A program made the position numbers and the translations under genes. From NCBI GenBank assembly GCA_019637795.1, contig JAHBUY010000002.1:62001-126000 (forward strand): a stretch of 64,000 nucleotides of DNA, read 5' to 3'. Positions 20,576 through 29,372 of this stretch are shown here, piece after piece. Source of the DNA: a bacterium. GTDB lineage: Bacteria; Desulfobacterota; Binatia; HRBIN30; CADEER01. Position 1 is the stretch's first letter, and each line of letters begins with the position of its first letter. The notes below the pieces were generated by a model. The model was not told the DNA's origin. It ran no database searches and saw only the letters and a list, made by a program, of their open reading frames with translations.

Positions 20576-23425
20576 TCAGCAGCCGGCGAGCGCCGCGTTC
20601 ACGGCGGCGATCAGGTCGTCGATGCTGACCGTGCCGTCGCCGCCGCGGTCGGCGGCGACGCAGGCGTCGAGCGCGCTCTCGCCGAGGGCGATGCGCACCG
20701 CGCGCACCAGGTCGTCGATGGTGACGGCGCCGTCGTCGCCGCAGTCGCCGGCGCACGCGCCGTCGACGAACAGCTCGACGCCGGTGCTCCCATCGTCGGC
20801 GGCGAAGAGCACGCGCGCGCCGAGCGCCGTGAACCCGCTCGGGTTCGAGGACGCGGCGCCGGGTGCGAGATCGGCCACCCGCGTCACTCGGCCGTCGCGG
20901 CGCGCCGCCCACGGCTCGCAGCCGCTCGCGGTGTCGCAGGCCTGGAACAGCAGGCGGTCGCCGGCCGGCGTCAGGAAGGCCGGGAACGAGCTCTCGGGGC
21001 CGGGATCGATGTCGGCCGCCAGGCGCGTCCCGGCCTCGCTGCCGTCGCTGCGCCACAGCTCGACGCCGTGCGTGTCGTCATCGGCGGCGAAGTAGAGCAC
21101 CCCGTCGAGCAGGCCGAACGAGAAGTAGAAGGTCTCGGTGCCGAACGCCGGGCCGTTCGGATTGATGTCGGCGATCATGGTCGTGCCGCTCTCGCTGCCG
21201 TCGCTGCGCCACAGCTCGAGCCCGTGCTCGCCGTCGTCGGCGACGAAGTAGACCTCGCTGCCGACCGCGGTGAGGAACTGCGGCCGCGAATCGTCGGCGC
21301 CGACGCGGATGTCGCGCACCAGCCGCGTCCCGTCGGCGGTGCCGTCGCTGCGCCACAGCTCGGTGCCGTGCTCGCCATCGTCGGCGGTGAAGTAGAGCGT
21401 CCCCCCGGCGACGACCATGTAGAAGACGCGCGGCGGCAGGAAGGCGCTGCCGTCGGGATTGATGTCGCGCACCAGGCGGGTGCCGGGCGCCGTCCCGTCG
21501 CTCATCCACAGCTCGACGCCGTGCTCGCCGTCGTCGGCGGTGAACGCCACCTCGGCTCCGTACGCCGTCATCAGGCGCGGGTCCGACGGCCCGTCCGGAT
21601 TGATGTCGCGGATCGGCAGGGTGCGGCCGCTGGCGTCGGTGCGCCAGAGCTCGTTGCCGAAGAAGCCCTCGTCGGCGGCGAAGAAGAGGACGTCGGCAGC
21701 GGCCGCGAGCTGGTGCGGATCGCCGCTGGCGGCGCCGCGGGCGATGTCCTTCCAGAGCACCGTGCCGTCGGGGGTGCCATCGCTGCGCCACAGCTCGCTG
21801 CCGTGCTCGCCGTCGTCGGCGGCGAAGTAGAGCGCGTCGCCCAGGCGCGTGAAGGCGGTGAACAGCGAGAAGCCGTTGCCACCCGGATTGATGTCGCGCA
21901 GGCGGCGGGTGTTGGCGGCGGTGCCGTCGCTGGCCCACAGCTCGCGCCCCGTCTCGCCGTCGTCGGCCGAGAACAGCACCTGATCGCCGAGCACGGTGAG
22001 GCCAGAGGGGAAGCTGCCGCTGACGAGATCGTCGGGCGCCACGTTGGCCAGGATGGCGGTGCCGTCGCGGGCGTTGCTGCGCCAGGGCTCGACGCCGCTC
22101 GCGCCATCGTCGGCGGCGAACAGCAGGCCGAAGGGGCTGGCCGCGAGCTGCCCCTCGACGCCGTCGGCCGGCCCGGGGTTGATGTCGTCCACCAGGGCGG
22201 TGCCGGCGGTCGTGCCGTCGCTGCGCCAGAGCTCGCGCCCGTGCGCGCCATCGCTGGCGATCAGGAAGAGCGCGCCATCGGCGACGGTGAGAAAGGTGGG
22301 AACGGAACCGTCGGGGCCCTGCCACAGGTCGGCGAGCAGGGTCGTGCCGGCCTCGCTGCCGTCGCTGATCCACGGCTCCTCGCCGCTGTCGTCGAGCGTG
22401 GCGGTGAAGGCGACGCGGTCGCCGAACGCGGTCAGCCAGAAGGGAAACGAACCGTCGCTCCCGGGCACGAGATCGCGCACCAGCGTCGTCCCCGCTTCCG
22501 TGCCGTCGCTCACCCAGAGCTCGTTGCCGTGCGCGCCGTCGTCGGCGCTGAAGAAGACGCGGCCGCCGACCGCCACCAGCTCGGCGGGATTCGACCCGCT
22601 GGCGCCGGGGGCGATGTCGCGCACCCGCTGCGTGCCGTCCGCGGTGCCGTCGCTGCGCCACAGCTCGTCGCCCGTCTGACCGTCGTCGGCGGTGAAATAG
22701 AGAGTACCGCCGGCGGCGGCGAAGAAGCTCGGGAAGGAGCCGTCCGGGCCGTCGGCGATGTCGCGCAGCAGCACCGTGCCGGCCTCGGAACCGTCGCTGC
22801 GCCACAGCTCGTTGCCGTGCGTCGCATCGTCGGCGGCGAAGTAGAGCACGTCGCCGAGCACGGCGAGGTCGGAGGGGAAGGACCCCTGGGCCCCGGCGAC
22901 GATGTCGCGCACCTGCTGGGTGCCGGCCTCGGTGCCGTCGCTGCGCCACAGCTCCTCGCCGTGGACGCCGTCATCGGCGGTGAAGTAGACGTGGTCGCCC
23001 ATCGCCACCAGGTGGCGGGGATTGGAGGAGAGCACGCCGTCGTTGATGTCGCGCACCCGCGCGGTACCGGCGGCGGTGCCGTCGCTGCTCCACAGCTCGA
23101 CGCCGGTGACCACGTCGTTGGCGGCGAAGAGCACCCGGTCGCCGAGCGCGGTCAGCCAGAACCGCTGGCTGCTGACGTTGCCGAAGCCGCGCAGCAGCAC
23201 GGTGCCGGCCGCCGTCCCGTCGGTCCGCCAGAGTCCGATGCCCGCGGCCGGCGTGGTGGCGACGAAGAAGACCCGATTGCCGGCGCTGACGAATTCGCGT
23301 GGCGAGGACGACTCGATCAACGGCCGTGAGTTGATGTCCGCGAGCAGACGCACCGACGCCCCGGCGGGCATCGCGCCAACCAGGACGGCGATCAGGGAAC
23401 CGAGACGGAGCGCGCGCCCAACCAC
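20576..23425 (-). CDS. Secreted ELWxxDGT-repeat protein with dockerin-like C-terminus
   Basis: 949 residues from a GTG at 23425. A signal peptide (GSLIAVLVGAMPAGAS) is followed by about 17 tandem repeats of about 48 residues, each with 'YFxADDGxHGxELWRSDGT' and 'GTxxVRDIxPG' elements (variants GLWRTDGT, EPWISDGS, NELWVSDGT). This predicts a large beta-propeller or solenoid rich in Asp, probably calcium-binding. The last about 60 residues, flanked by cysteines, hold two dockerin-like EF-hand loops ('GDDGAVTIDDLVRAVRIALG' and 'GGDGTVSIDDLIAAVNAAL'). Extracellular or cell-surface location is inferred. DNA repeats follow the protein repeats but are diverged, so the array is old. It overlaps no neighbour and has its own promoter-like element. 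Confidence 0.88.
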   Translation of the reverse strand: MVGRALRLGSLIAVLVGAMPAGASVRLLADINSRPLIESSSPREFVSAGNRVFFVATTPAAGIGLWRTDGTAAGTVLLRGFGNVSSQRFWLTALGDRVLFAANDVVTGVELWSSDGTAAGTARVRDINDGVLSSNPRHLVAMGDHVYFTADDGVHGEELWRSDGTEAGTQQVRDIVAGAQGSFPSDLAVLGDVLYFAADDATHGNELWRSDGSEAGTVLLRDIADGPDGSFPSFFAAAGGTLYFTADDGQTGDELWRSDGTADGTQRVRDIAPGASGSNPAELVAVGGRVFFSADDGAHGNELWVSDGTEAGTTLVRDLVPGSDGSFPFWLTAFGDRVAFTATLDDSGEEPWISDGSEAGTTLLADLWQGPDGSVPTFLTVADGALFLIASDGAHGRELWRSDGTTAGTALVDDINPGPADGVEGQLAASPFGLLFAADDGASGVEPWRSNARDGTAILANVAPDDLVSGSFPSGLTVLGDQVLFSADDGETGRELWASDGTAANTRRLRDINPGGNGFSLFTAFTRLGDALYFAADDGEHGSELWRSDGTPDGTVLWKDIARGAASGDPHQLAAAADVLFFAADEGFFGNELWRTDASGRTLPIRDINPDGPSDPRLMTAYGAEVAFTADDGEHGVELWMSDGTAPGTRLVRDINPDGSAFLPPRVFYMVVAGGTLYFTADDGEHGTELWRSDGTADGTRLVRDIRVGADDSRPQFLTAVGSEVYFVADDGEHGLELWRSDGSESGTTMIADINPNGPAFGTETFYFSFGLLDGVLYFAADDDTHGVELWRSDGSEAGTRLAADIDPGPESSFPAFLTPAGDRLLFQACDTASGCEPWAARRDGRVTRVADLAPGAASSNPSGFTALGARVLFAADDGSTGVELFVDGACAGDCGDDGAVTIDDLVRAVRIALGESALDACVAADRGGDGTVSIDDLIAAVNAALAGC

Positions 23426-23431
23426 TCGCCC

Positions 23432-23461
23432 AACCTAGGGAAATGCGCCGACAGTTGCCAA
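23432..23461 (-). promoter_or_regulatory. Candidate promoter of the ELWxxDGT gene, leaderless type
   Basis: On the minus strand TTGGCA (23461-23456), an 18 nt spacer and TAGGTT (23437-23432), ending 6 nt before the GTG at 23425. The -35 matches consensus in 5 of 6 positions. No ribosome-binding site lies between, which again fits a leaderless mRNA. Confidence 0.45.
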
Positions 23462-23545
23462 CTGGCGGCGCGCGGACGACGCCGATCGGCGGGAGGCCAT
23501 GGGGAGCTGCGCGGCCGCCCCTCGCCCTGCGCTGGCGAACGGCGC

Positions 23546-24280
23546 TCAGGCCGAGCGGCGTTCGCGCGCCGGCTTGCTCTCCCACAGGCCGCCGATGACG
23601 GCGCGGATCGGCAGGTGATCCGAGGCGCGGCGGGCGCGCGGGGTGTTGTGCACGTCGACCGCGACGAGGGCGTGCCGCGGCTGCACCCAAATGCGGTCGA
23701 GGGCCAGCACCGGAAAGCGGGCCGGGAAGGATGGCACGCCCGGGGTGCGGCCGAAGCGGCGGTGCAGGCGGCGCAGCGGCGCGCTCGGCGGCCGCCATTC
23801 GTTGAAGTCGCCGAGCAGGATCATCGGGTGCTCCGCCACGCCGTCGAGCTCGCCGAGCAGCCGGCGCACCTGGATCTCGCGCTCGCTGAGCCCCAGGCCC
23901 AGGTGGGCGGCGATGATCCGAATCGGCCGGCCGTGGATCTCCAGGTCCACGTCGAGGGCGCCGCGGCGCTGGTAGCGCGGCACGCTGAGATCGATGCCGC
24001 GCACCTCCAGCACCGGGTGGCGCGTGAGCAGGCCGTTGCCGTACTGGCCGCGCGCGCGGTAGAGCACCGGGCCCCAGACGCTCTCGTAGCCGGTGGCCTC
24101 GGCGAGGACGCGGAGCTGATCGACGCCCTGGCGGACGTGGTACCGGTAGTCGACCTCCTGCAGCGCGATGACGTCCGCATCGAGCTCTTCGAGGACGCGC
24201 ACGATGCGCTGCGGGTCGCACCGCCCGTCGCGCCCGATGCAGCGGTGGACGTTGTACGAGGCGATCGTCAGCGTCCGCAT
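23546..24280 (-). CDS. Endonuclease/exonuclease/phosphatase family protein
   Basis: 244 residues from the ATG at 24280, which has AAGGGGA just upstream. The DNase I-like fold is shown by 'LTIASYNVHRCIG' at the N-terminus, 'DVIALQEVDYRYH' with the metal-binding glutamate, 'PMILLGDFNEWRPP' with the Asp-Asn pair, and 'RRASDHLPIRAVIG' with the C-terminal catalytic Asp-His. This subgroup (EEP-2/YbhP-like) acts on phosphodiesters, but whether DNA, lipid or nucleotide cannot be told. No signal peptide is seen. It is divergent from the ferritin-encapsulin operon across about 180 bp. Confidence 0.85.
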   Translation of the reverse strand: MRTLTIASYNVHRCIGRDGRCDPQRIVRVLEELDADVIALQEVDYRYHVRQGVDQLRVLAEATGYESVWGPVLYRARGQYGNGLLTRHPVLEVRGIDLSVPRYQRRGALDVDLEIHGRPIRIIAAHLGLGLSEREIQVRRLLGELDGVAEHPMILLGDFNEWRPPSAPLRRLHRRFGRTPGVPSFPARFPVLALDRIWVQPRHALVAVDVHNTPRARRASDHLPIRAVIGGLWESKPARERRSA

Positions 24281-24330
24281 CGCATCCCCTTCGGCTCGAT
24301 CCTGCACCGACCTGCTTCCGCTTCCCGCCG

Positions 24331-24370
24331 CATTCTGACAAGCTCAGACGGAACGCAGTGTAGCAGAATG
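24331..24370. repeat. Inverted repeat upstream of the encapsulin operon
   Basis: CATTCTG at 24331-24337 and its complement CAGAATG at 24364-24370, 26 bp apart, in the gap between the divergent endonuclease and ferritin genes. A TAGCAG hexamer lies in the right part. It could be an operator for the iron-storage genes; it does not match a Fur box. Confidence 0.25.
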
Positions 24371-24462
24371 CCCGGCGAAGCCAGAGGGAATGCGCGAGGT
24401 GGTCAGCATCGCGGCGGTCCCGCGCCCGTTGGCGCCGGCCTACCCGGGAAGGAGGGCAACTG

Positions 24463-24840
24463 ATGGCCAACTCGGCCGGCTTCCACGAGGCGGAGGATGC
24501 GCTGCGCCCCGAGACCAAGGACGAGCACCGCGCGCTCACCTCGATGCAGGAGGAGCTCGAAGCCGTCGACTGGTACGGCCAGCGCGTCGACGCTGCGAGC
24601 GACGCCGAGCTGCGGGCGATCCTCGCCCACAATCGCGACGAGGAGATCGAGCACTTCGCGATGCTCCTCGAGTGGCTGCGCCGGCGCAGCCCGAAAGTGG
24701 CGCTGGAGATGGCCCAGCGCCTCGACACCACCGGTTCGATCGTCGCGGCCGAGCAGGCCGGCAAGGCCGCGGCCGCGGATGCCGGCGCCGACGGCGGATC
24801 GCTCGGCATCGGCAGTCTGAAGGGAGGGTCCAGTCTGTGA
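24463..24840 (+). CDS. Encapsulated ferritin-like protein (EncFtn), encapsulin cargo
   Basis: 125 residues. EncFtn is a two-helix half-ferritin whose decamer forms ferroxidase sites at a subunit interface and feeds iron into an encapsulin shell. Seen: 'EHRALTSMQEELEAVDWYG' (helix 1, Glu ligand) and 'HNRDEEIEHFAMLLEWLRRR' with the E-x2-H ligands (helix 2), then a flexible Ala/Gly/Asp linker and the C-terminal cargo-loading peptide 'GSLGIGSLKGG', the shell-docking motif of encapsulin cargo. The ATG has AAGGAGG at 24449-24455. It overlaps the shell gene by 4 bp (GTGA), so the two are translationally coupled. Confidence 0.93.
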   Translation: MANSAGFHEAEDALRPETKDEHRALTSMQEELEAVDWYGQRVDAASDAELRAILAHNRDEEIEHFAMLLEWLRRRSPKVALEMAQRLDTTGSIVAAEQAGKAAAADAGADGGSLGIGSLKGGSSL

Positions 24841-25655
24841 ACAACCTGCGACGCGAGCTCGCACCGATCTCCGATGCCGCCTGGCGCCTCATCGACGAGG
24901 AGGCCACCCGCGTCCTCAAACTGACGCTGGCCGCGCGCAAGCTGGTCGATTTCGTCGGTCCCAAGGGACCCGACTTCGGCGCCATCAACAGTGGCCGCGT
25001 CGACGACCTGAAGACCGGGCCGGTCGCCGGCGTCGACGCGGCGCTGCGCCGCGTCCTGCCGCTGACCGAGTTGCGCACCAGCTTCGAGCTGTCGCGTGCC
25101 GAGCTCGACGCGGTCGAGCGCGGCAGCGACAACCCGGACCTGGATCCGCTGATCGCCGCGGCGACGCGGATCGCCGCCGCCGAGGACAATGCCGTCTTCC
25201 ATGGCTACGCGGCGGGGGGCATCCAGGGCATCGACCAGGCGTCGCCGCACCCGGTGCAGACGATCTCCAGCGACTTCACCGCCTACCCGCAGAGCGTCGC
25301 CGAGGCGACGCGCCTGCTGCGCAACGCCGGCATCGATGGACCCTACGCCATCGCCCTCGGTCCCCGCTGCTACGCCGGCCTCACCCAGGCCACCGGCCCG
25401 GGCGGTTTTCCCGTGCTCGAGGTGGTCAAACGCATCGTCGACGGCCCCATGGTCTGGGCGCCGGCGGTCAACGGCGCCGTGGTCCTCAGCACCCGCGGCG
25501 GCGACTTCCAGCTCACCGTCGGCCGCGACCTGTCGATCGGCTATACGAGCCACACCGATGCGACCGTGACGCTCTACCTGACGGAATCGTTCACCTTCCG
25601 CATCCTCATGCCCGAAGCGGCCGTGGCCCTGGCGTACGCGGACAAGAAGAAGTGA
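24837..25655 (+). CDS. Encapsulin shell protein (family 1)
   Basis: 272 residues from a GTG at 24837 that overlaps the ferritin stop; AGGGAGGG at 24821-24828 serves as Shine-Dalgarno. The HK97 capsid-like fold is indicated by the N-terminal 'LRRELAPISDAAWRLIDEEA' helix that binds the cargo peptide, 'LKLTLAARKLVDFVGPKGPD', 'RTSFELSRAELDAVERGSDN' and the late 'VVLSTRGGDFQLTVGRDLSI' and 'YTSHTDATVTLYLTESFTFR' strands. Size fits the T=1, 60-subunit class with about 265-residue subunits. With EncFtn as cargo it should store iron and protect against peroxide. A strong hairpin terminator follows directly. Confidence 0.95.
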   Translation: MNNLRRELAPISDAAWRLIDEEATRVLKLTLAARKLVDFVGPKGPDFGAINSGRVDDLKTGPVAGVDAALRRVLPLTELRTSFELSRAELDAVERGSDNPDLDPLIAAATRIAAAEDNAVFHGYAAGGIQGIDQASPHPVQTISSDFTAYPQSVAEATRLLRNAGIDGPYAIALGPRCYAGLTQATGPGGFPVLEVVKRIVDGPMVWAPAVNGAVVLSTRGGDFQLTVGRDLSIGYTSHTDATVTLYLTESFTFRILMPEAAVALAYADKKK

Positions 25656-25659
25656 GTCG

Positions 25660-25693
25660 GAGCTGGGGGCGCCCCCTGTGGCGCCCCCAGCTC
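25660..25693. terminator. Bidirectional terminator hairpin after the encapsulin gene
   Basis: A perfect 14 bp stem (GAGCTGGGGGCGCC at 25660-25673 and its complement at 25680-25693) with a 6 nt loop. It lies 4 bp after the encapsulin stop and overlaps the stop codon of the convergent der gene. No U-run on either side. Confidence 0.6.
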
Positions 25694-27074
25694 ACCGTCG
25701 TGGGCGGGCCCTGAAGCGGACCCGCAGCGGCGTGCCCTCGAGCCCGAACTCGGCGCGCAGGCGGTTCAGCAGGAAGCGCTCGTAGCTGGCCGCGATGCGT
25801 TGCGGATGGCTGCAGAAGACGGTGACGGTGGGCGGCGCCGTCGCGGTCTGCGTCGCGTAGTACAGGCGCGGCCGGACGCCATTGACCATCGGCGGCTCCT
25901 GGGCGCGGCGGGCGCGCTCGAACACCGCGTTGATCTTGGCGGTCGGCAGCCGGCTGCGGTGCGCGGCGACGACGCGGTCGATGGCGCCCCAGATGCGCTC
26001 CACGCCGCGGCCACTGCGCGCCGAGATGAACAGCTTCGGCACCACCGCCAGGCTCGGATAGCGGCGGTCGATGTCGTCGCGCAGGGCCGCCGCCGCCTTC
26101 GGCGCCGCGGGGACGGCGTCCCACTTGTTGACCAGCAGGACCAGGGCCCGGCCGCGCTCCCAGGCGTAGCCGGCGACGCGCGCGTCCTGCTCGGTCATGC
26201 CCTCGACGGCATCGATCACCAGCAGCGCCACCTCGGCCCGCTCGAGGGCGCGCAGGGCGCGGACGACGCTGGCGCGCTCGATGTGCTGGTCCACCCGCCC
26301 GCGGCGGCGCACGCCGGCGGTGTCGACCAGGACGTAGTCGCGGTCGCCGCGCCGCAGCGGCGTGTCGAGCGCGTCGCGGGTCGTCCCGGGAACGGCGCTG
26401 ACGATGCTGCGTTCGAATCCGACCAGGCGGTTGAGCAGCGACGATTTGCCGACGTTGGGGCGGCCGATGATCGCCACCGCGATCGGCGGTTCGGCGTCGT
26501 CGGCCGGGGCCGCGGGCGCCTCGCCGAGGTGCGCCAGGACGTCGCCCAGCAGCTCGTCGACCCCGATCCCGTGCTCGGCCGAGATCGGATACAGGGTCTC
26601 GATCCCCAGGGCGTAGAAGTCGGCCACCAGATCGTCCTGCTTCGGGGTGTCGATCTTGTTCACCGCCAGCAGCACCGGCTGGCGCAGTTGCCGCAGGCGT
26701 TCGACGAGCTGACGATCGAGCGGATTGAGCCCGGCGCGGGCGTCGACGACGGCGATGACGACGTCCGCCTGTTCCGCCGCCAGCAGCGCCTGCACGCGCA
26801 CCGCGCGCCCGAGCTCCGCCTGCTCCTCGGCCTCGAAGCCGCCGGTATCGACCACCAGAAAGCGTCGCCCGTCCCAGTGGCCGACGGCGATGTTGCGATC
26901 GCGCGTCACCCCCGGCGTCGGCGCCACCAGGGCGCGGCGGGAATGGGTCAGGCGGTTGAAGAGCGTCGACTTGCCGGTGTTCGGGCGCCCGACGAGCGCG
27001 ACCACCGGCAGGGTCTCGAGGATCTCGGCGCGCGGCAGCGGCGCATCGGTGTCGCGGGACGGCGGTCGCGGCAT
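25692..27074 (-). CDS. der: Ribosome biogenesis GTPase Der (EngA)
   Basis: 460 residues with two tandem GTPase domains and a KH-like domain, the Der arrangement; it helps 50S maturation. G1 motifs are 'GRPNTGKSTLF' (about 30-40) and 'GRPNVGKSSLLN' (about 206); G3 is 'DTGGFE' and 'DTAGVR'; G4 is 'NKID' and 'NKWD'. The C-terminal KH domain carries 'PPMVNGVRPRLYYATQTATA' and a basic tail. About 20 residues precede the first strand. The ATG has no Shine-Dalgarno; a TAAGGC hexamer (27089-27084) ends 9 nt upstream. It lies 104 bp downstream of era, also on the minus strand. Confidence 0.96.
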   Translation of the reverse strand: MPRPPSRDTDAPLPRAEILETLPVVALVGRPNTGKSTLFNRLTHSRRALVAPTPGVTRDRNIAVGHWDGRRFLVVDTGGFEAEEQAELGRAVRVQALLAAEQADVVIAVVDARAGLNPLDRQLVERLRQLRQPVLLAVNKIDTPKQDDLVADFYALGIETLYPISAEHGIGVDELLGDVLAHLGEAPAAPADDAEPPIAVAIIGRPNVGKSSLLNRLVGFERSIVSAVPGTTRDALDTPLRRGDRDYVLVDTAGVRRRGRVDQHIERASVVRALRALERAEVALLVIDAVEGMTEQDARVAGYAWERGRALVLLVNKWDAVPAAPKAAAALRDDIDRRYPSLAVVPKLFISARSGRGVERIWGAIDRVVAAHRSRLPTAKINAVFERARRAQEPPMVNGVRPRLYYATQTATAPPTVTVFCSHPQRIAASYERFLLNRLRAEFGLEGTPLRVRFRARPRR

Positions 27075-27178
27075 GGAACTGGAGCCTTATCGCATCTCGC
27101 CGGGCGGTTGGAGTGCGGCGCCACGGCGCCGCGCCCGGCGCCAGCGCGCGGCGCCGTCACCCTCGGGACACGGCTCCC

Positions 27179-28099
27179 CTACAGCCCGAAGTCGCGCAGA
27201 CGGGCGGCGTGACCGGTCCAGTTCTCCTGCACGCGGACGAAGAGCTCGAGGTAGACGCGGGTGCCCAGCAGGGTCTCCAGCTCGCGCCGCGCCGACTGGC
27301 CGATCTGCTTCAGCCGGGCCCCGCGGTCGCCGATGACGATCGGCTTCTGCGACTCGCGGGCGACGTGGATGGTGGCGCTGATCACCACCAGATGCTTCTG
27401 CGGCTTCTCCTCGAAGGCGTCGACGCTCACCGCCACCGCGTAGGGCACCTCCTCGCGCGTCGCCAGCATCACCTTCTCGCGCACGATCTCGGCAGCGATG
27501 GCGCGCTCGGGCTCGTCGGTCAGCTCGTCCGGCGGGTAGAAGCGCGGCCCTTCCGGCAGCTCCGCCTCGATCGTCCGCAACAGCTCCTCGACGTTCTCGC
27601 CGGTCTCGGCGCTCACCGGCACGACCGGCCGGTCGGGCAGCAGGGCGGCGACCGCGGCGATGATCGGCAGCAGCTCCGCCTTGGCCACGGCGTCGATCTT
27701 GTTGATCGCCACCACCACCGGCTTGCCGCGCGACGGCAGGCGGGTGGCGACGTCGCGGTCGGCCGCGGTCAGCCCTTCCGGCGCGGCCACCACCCAGAGC
27801 GCGACGTCGGCCTCGCCGATGCTGGTGATCGCCCGCTCGACCATGCGCGCGGTGAGCAGGTCGCGGCTGGCGTGGATGCCCGGCGTGTCGAGGAAGAGGA
27901 TCTGCGCCTGGGGCCGCGTCTTGATCCCCAGGAGCCGCCGTCGGGTGGTCTGTGGCTTCGGCGTGACGGCGGCGATCTTGCGCCCGAGGACGCGGTTGAG
28001 CAGCGTCGACTTGCCGACGTTCGGCCGCCCGACGATGCTCACGAAGCCCGAGCGGTGCCCGGGCGGCAGGTCGGGTCCGAAGAGCGGCGCCTCGGCCAC
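27179..28099 (-). CDS. era: GTPase Era
   Basis: 306 residues from a GTG at 28099. Era binds the 3' end of 16S rRNA and aids 30S assembly. The GTPase domain shows 'SIVGRPNVGKSTLLNRVLG' (about 21-39), G3 'DTPGIH' and G4 'NKIDAV'. The KH domain holds 'EIVREKVMLATREEVPYAVA' and 'PIVIGDRGARLKQIGQSARR', the RNA-binding loop. The GTG shares one base with the TAG stop of the upstream small membrane-protein gene (TAGTG), so translation is coupled, and no separate Shine-Dalgarno is needed. Confidence 0.96.
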   Translation of the reverse strand: MAEAPLFGPDLPPGHRSGFVSIVGRPNVGKSTLLNRVLGRKIAAVTPKPQTTRRRLLGIKTRPQAQILFLDTPGIHASRDLLTARMVERAITSIGEADVALWVVAAPEGLTAADRDVATRLPSRGKPVVVAINKIDAVAKAELLPIIAAVAALLPDRPVVPVSAETGENVEELLRTIEAELPEGPRFYPPDELTDEPERAIAAEIVREKVMLATREEVPYAVAVSVDAFEEKPQKHLVVISATIHVARESQKPIVIGDRGARLKQIGQSARRELETLLGTRVYLELFVRVQENWTGHAARLRDFGL

Positions 28100-28395
28100 T
28101 AGAACTGCCGGCGCGCCGCCTCGACGCTGCGCTCGTGCTGCGCCGAAGGCAGCCAGTTGCTGCCGGCGGGCGGACGCAGGTGCAACGGGTCGCGCGACAG
28201 GCGCATCAGCACCCCGGTGGGCACGACCACGGTGAGGTAGAGGACCATCATGATCACCCGCGTCTGCACCACCCCCACCGCATGCGCGGCCCGCCGCCAG
28301 CGATCGTAGATGCGTTGGAACACGTTGCGGCTCACCGCCGCCCGCGCTGGCGTCGGGATCACCACCGCGGCGCCGAGCGCGCTCTGGTTCTCCAT
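28099..28395 (-). CDS. Small single-pass membrane protein
   Basis: 98 residues from the ATG at 28395 (a GTG at 28419 is the alternative). One transmembrane helix at about 48-68 (VIMMVLYLTVVVPTGVLM) is preceded by a basic amphipathic stretch (FQRIYDRWRRAAHAVGVVQT) and followed by 'RLSRDPLHLRPPAGSNWLPS'. Small proteins with this 'VxQTR..TM..RDPLxLR..SNWxP' layout are common and uncharacterised in Gram-negative genomes, often near surface-polysaccharide genes. Here it sits directly upstream of era with a one-base overlap, so it is co-translated with era. Function unknown. Confidence 0.65.
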   Translation of the reverse strand: MENQSALGAAVVIPTPARAAVSRNVFQRIYDRWRRAAHAVGVVQTRVIMMVLYLTVVVPTGVLMRLSRDPLHLRPPAGSNWLPSAQHERSVEAARRQF

Positions 28396-28462
28396 CGTTG
28401 ACCTATGGCAGCTCGCCACCAGACGCTCAAGCGGGAAATCGGCGCGCCCAGCGCGGCGCGCC

Positions 28463-29344
28463 TCAACTCACCGAGACGTGTCCGGGCCGGAAGATGACCT
28501 TCTTGTCCTTCACCACCAATTGGTCGGCGGCGAAGAGCTGCACGGCCTGCGACAACACCTTGCCCTCGAGCTCCTGACCGCGCGCGCGCACGTCATCGAG
28601 GGTGTCCTCGCCGACCCGGATGTGGAAGACGTCCTGCAACACCACCGGCCCCTGGTCGAGCTGCTCGGTGACGAAGTGGGCGGTGCAGCCCGAGACGCGG
28701 CAGCCCTCCTCGAACGCCTGCTTATAGGCGTTGGCGCCGGGGTGATAGGGCAGCAGCGAGGGATGGATGTTGATGATCCGGTTGCGGAACTGCTCGACGA
28801 GCTCCGGCGTCACCACCTGCATGTAGCGCGCGAGCACCACCAGGTCGGGACGGTGGGCGCGCAGGCGCTCGAGCAGGAAGGCCATATGCGCCGGTTTGTC
28901 CGTGGAGGGCATCCACTCGAAGGGAATGGCGGCCGCCTCGGCGATCGGGCGCAGCACCTCGTGGTTGGAGAGCACGCAGACGAAGTCGCCGGCGATGAGA
29001 CCGGCGGCCTGGTCGGCGATGAGCTGCTGCAGGCAGTGCGGCTCGCGGCTCACCAGGAGGGCGATGCGCTTGCGCAGGCGCTCGCCGTGCAGGCGCACCG
29101 AGACGTCGAGTTGCATCTCGGTACCGATCTCCTTGAGGCCGAGGATGAGCTCGTCGAGCGTCTGCGTGACGTCGGCGAGGTCGACCACCATGGTCATGAT
29201 GAACAACCCCTCGACGACCCGCTGCTCGATGTCCTCGATGTTGCAGTTGGCGGCGGCGAGATAGGTGCAGACGCGGGCCACCACGCCCTTCTGGTCGCGG
29301 CCGATGACCGAGACCACCGCCAGGTTCTTCGCCGCCGCGCGCAT
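28463..29344 (-). CDS. purU: Formyltetrahydrofolate deformylase
   Basis: 293 residues; hydrolyses 10-formyl-THF to formate and THF, balancing one-carbon pools and supplying formate for purine synthesis. An N-terminal ACT domain ('LAVVSVIGRDQKGVVARVCT') precedes the formyltransferase-like domain. The catalytic Asn-His pair is in 'IINIHPSLLPYHPGANAY' and the Asp is in 'TEQLDQGPVVLQD'. 'VLSNHEVLRPIAEAAAIPF' is the typical PurU strand-helix. The start is preceded by no strong Shine-Dalgarno; the ferredoxin gene ends 28 bp upstream, so they may be co-transcribed. Confidence 0.95.
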   Translation of the reverse strand: MRAAAKNLAVVSVIGRDQKGVVARVCTYLAAANCNIEDIEQRVVEGLFIMTMVVDLADVTQTLDELILGLKEIGTEMQLDVSVRLHGERLRKRIALLVSREPHCLQQLIADQAAGLIAGDFVCVLSNHEVLRPIAEAAAIPFEWMPSTDKPAHMAFLLERLRAHRPDLVVLARYMQVVTPELVEQFRNRIINIHPSLLPYHPGANAYKQAFEEGCRVSGCTAHFVTEQLDQGPVVLQDVFHIRVGEDTLDDVRARGQELEGKVLSQAVQLFAADQLVVKDKKVIFRPGHVSVS

Positions 29345-29372
29345 GCGTCCGACCGGCCCGCCAGGCGGCGGC

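Noticed and set aside
21068-23329. 753-codon plus-strand frame over the ELWxxDGT gene
   Set aside because: Repetitive antisense image of the protein repeats; no start signal or domain.
20576-23425. CRISPR-like or satellite DNA repeats
   Set aside because: Periodicity of about 145-150 bp comes from the ELWxxDGT protein repeats; DNA copies are diverged at third positions.
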